A stretch of 5,780 nt of DNA, taken from NCBI GenBank assembly GCA_005879675.1, contig VBJE01000032.1, forward strand, positions 1-5,780, given 5' to 3'. Position numbers and translations under genes: made by a program. Shown one piece after another: positions 4,990-5,780 of this stretch (position 1 is the first letter of the stretch; each line of letters begins with the position of its first letter). The stretch is from Chloroflexota bacterium (GTDB taxonomy: Bacteria; Chloroflexota; Dormibacteria; Dormibacterales; Dormibacteraceae). A model generated the notes under the pieces. That model did not search any database, was not told where the DNA came from, and saw only the letters and a list, made by a program, of their open reading frames with translations.

Positions 4990-5780
4990 CGTAGTCATCG
5001 CGGGCGGCGGCATCATGGGCTGCGCCCTCGCCTACCAGCTGGCAAAGCGAAAGGTCGACGTTCTCTTGCTCGAGCGCGAGACGCTCGGCTCCCAGTCCAC
5101 CGGCAAATGCGCCGGCGGGGTGCGCCAGCAGTTTTCGATGGAGGCGAACGTGCGGCTCCAGCGAATGTCGGTGCGGATGTTCAAGGGGTTCACGGAAGAG
5201 ACGGGACATGCGGCGGACTTCCGCCAGATCGGCTACCTGTTCGTGCTCACGCTGCCGCAGCACGTCGAGGACTTCCGCCACAACATGGAGATGTGGCACC
5301 GCGTCGGCCTGTCCGAGGCGCGCTGGGTCGACACCGCGGAGGCCGCGAGGATGGTGCCGGTGCTCAACGTCGACGACGTGCTCGGCTGCACTTTCTGCCC
5401 GTCGGATGGGATCGCAAGCCCGGCTGACGTCACCTCCGGCTACGCGTCGGCGGCGCGCCGCCACGGCGCGCGCCTGCGTGAAGGCGTCGAGATGGTCGGT
5501 GTCGACGTCGCCGGTGGTCGCGTGCAGGGGGTTCGCACGACGAAGGGAGACGTGGCCACGCGCCTCCTCTTCAACTGCGCGGGCGCGTGGTCGTCGTCGA
5601 TCGGTCGCATGGCGGGCCTGGAGATCCCGGTCCTGCCTTATCGCCGGCACGTGGCCGTCACAGGCACCTTCGCGGCGGTGCCACGCGACAGCCCGATGAC
5701 GGTGGACTTCCAGTCCTCGCTCTACTTTCACCCCGAAGGCGACGGCGTCCTGATCGGCATGAGCGACCGCGCTGAGGGGC
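4976..5780 (+). CDS. DAO-family FAD-dependent oxidoreductase (sarcosine oxidase beta/glycine oxidase-like), 3' end cut by window edge
   Basis: The frame is open from GTG 4976 to the right edge (268 codons plus one base). The protein starts with a Rossmann FAD-binding unit: DVVIAGGGIMGCALAYQLA with GGGIMG at 10-15, and E33 closing the second strand for ribose binding. STGKCAGGVRQQFS (41-54) is the flavin-contacting loop typical of sarcosine oxidase beta-subunit-like enzymes. DFRQIGYLFVLT (81-92), GCTFCPSDGIASPADV (137-152) and the second FAD motif FNCAGAWS (199-206) follow in the usual order. Family members are about 380-400 residues, so about two thirds is visible. They oxidise secondary or primary amines of amino acids, and some are dehydrogenases rather than oxidases. 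The start lies inside the ureohydrolase gene (14-nt overlap) without its own Shine-Dalgarno, indicating translational coupling. Substrate unknown; an amino acid released by the ureohydrolase is a reasonable inference. Confidence 0.92.
   Translation, partial: MESADVVIAGGGIMGCALAYQLAKRKVDVLLLERETLGSQSTGKCAGGVRQQFSMEANVRLQRMSVRMFKGFTEETGHAADFRQIGYLFVLTLPQHVEDFRHNMEMWHRVGLSEARWVDTAEAARMVPVLNVDDVLGCTFCPSDGIASPADVTSGYASAARRHGARLREGVEMVGVDVAGGRVQGVRTTKGDVATRLLFNCAGAWSSSIGRMAGLEIPVLPYRRHVAVTGTFAAVPRDSPMTVDFQSSLYFHPEGDGVLIGMSDRAEG

Noticed and set aside
4916..5731. 271-codon minus-strand frame opposite the FAD oxidoreductase
   Set aside because: The plus strand encodes both FAD motifs in order; the antisense translation is His/Arg-rich shadow sequence.

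Overview
The window is GC-rich, densely coding DNA with strong G/C bias at third codon positions. It looks like an ordinary chromosomal segment of a high-GC bacterium. The proline/threonine-rich protein tail, the GTG/TTG starts, the near absence of Shine-Dalgarno sequences and the possible very short leaders would fit a soil Chloroflexota/Dormibacterota-type or actinobacterial genome. That placement is inference and is not proven by any marker gene here. I see no tRNA, rRNA, CRISPR array, insertion sequence or recognisable phage gene.

Layout: at the left edge, on the minus strand, is a ParA/Soj-family ATPase missing only its last residues (1-737). A 75-bp divergent intergenic region (738-812) separates it from a rightward run of five genes that fills the rest of the window. 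These are a CvpA-family membrane protein with a Pro/Thr-rich tail (813-1616), a complete acyl-CoA dehydrogenase (1626-2825), an MFS transporter (about 2849-4084), a complete arginase/agmatinase-family ureohydrolase (4081-4989), and the first 268 codons of a DAO/sarcosine-oxidase-type FAD oxidoreductase (4976 to the right edge). Gaps are 9 nt or about 23 nt, followed by overlaps of 4 nt and 14 nt, so the five genes are probably co-transcribed.

Functionally, the four distal genes read as a small catabolic module: uptake (MFS), hydrolysis of a guanidino compound to urea plus an amine or amino acid (ureohydrolase), flavin-dependent oxidation of an amine or amino acid (DAO-type enzyme), and acyl-CoA oxidation (acyl-CoA dehydrogenase). 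The substrate cannot be read from the sequence. ParA and CvpA are probably not part of this pathway.

I found no clearly new system. The points worth a second look are: (i) the MFS gene has no usable ATG/GTG/TTG start and appears to lack transmembrane helix 6; (ii) all four cysteines of the ureohydrolase lie in its metal-site loops, one of them where the family usually has histidine; (iii) no gene in the window starts with ATG; (iv) the acyl-CoA dehydrogenase has an arginine aligning with the glutarate-carboxylate-binding arginine of glutaryl-CoA dehydrogenase.
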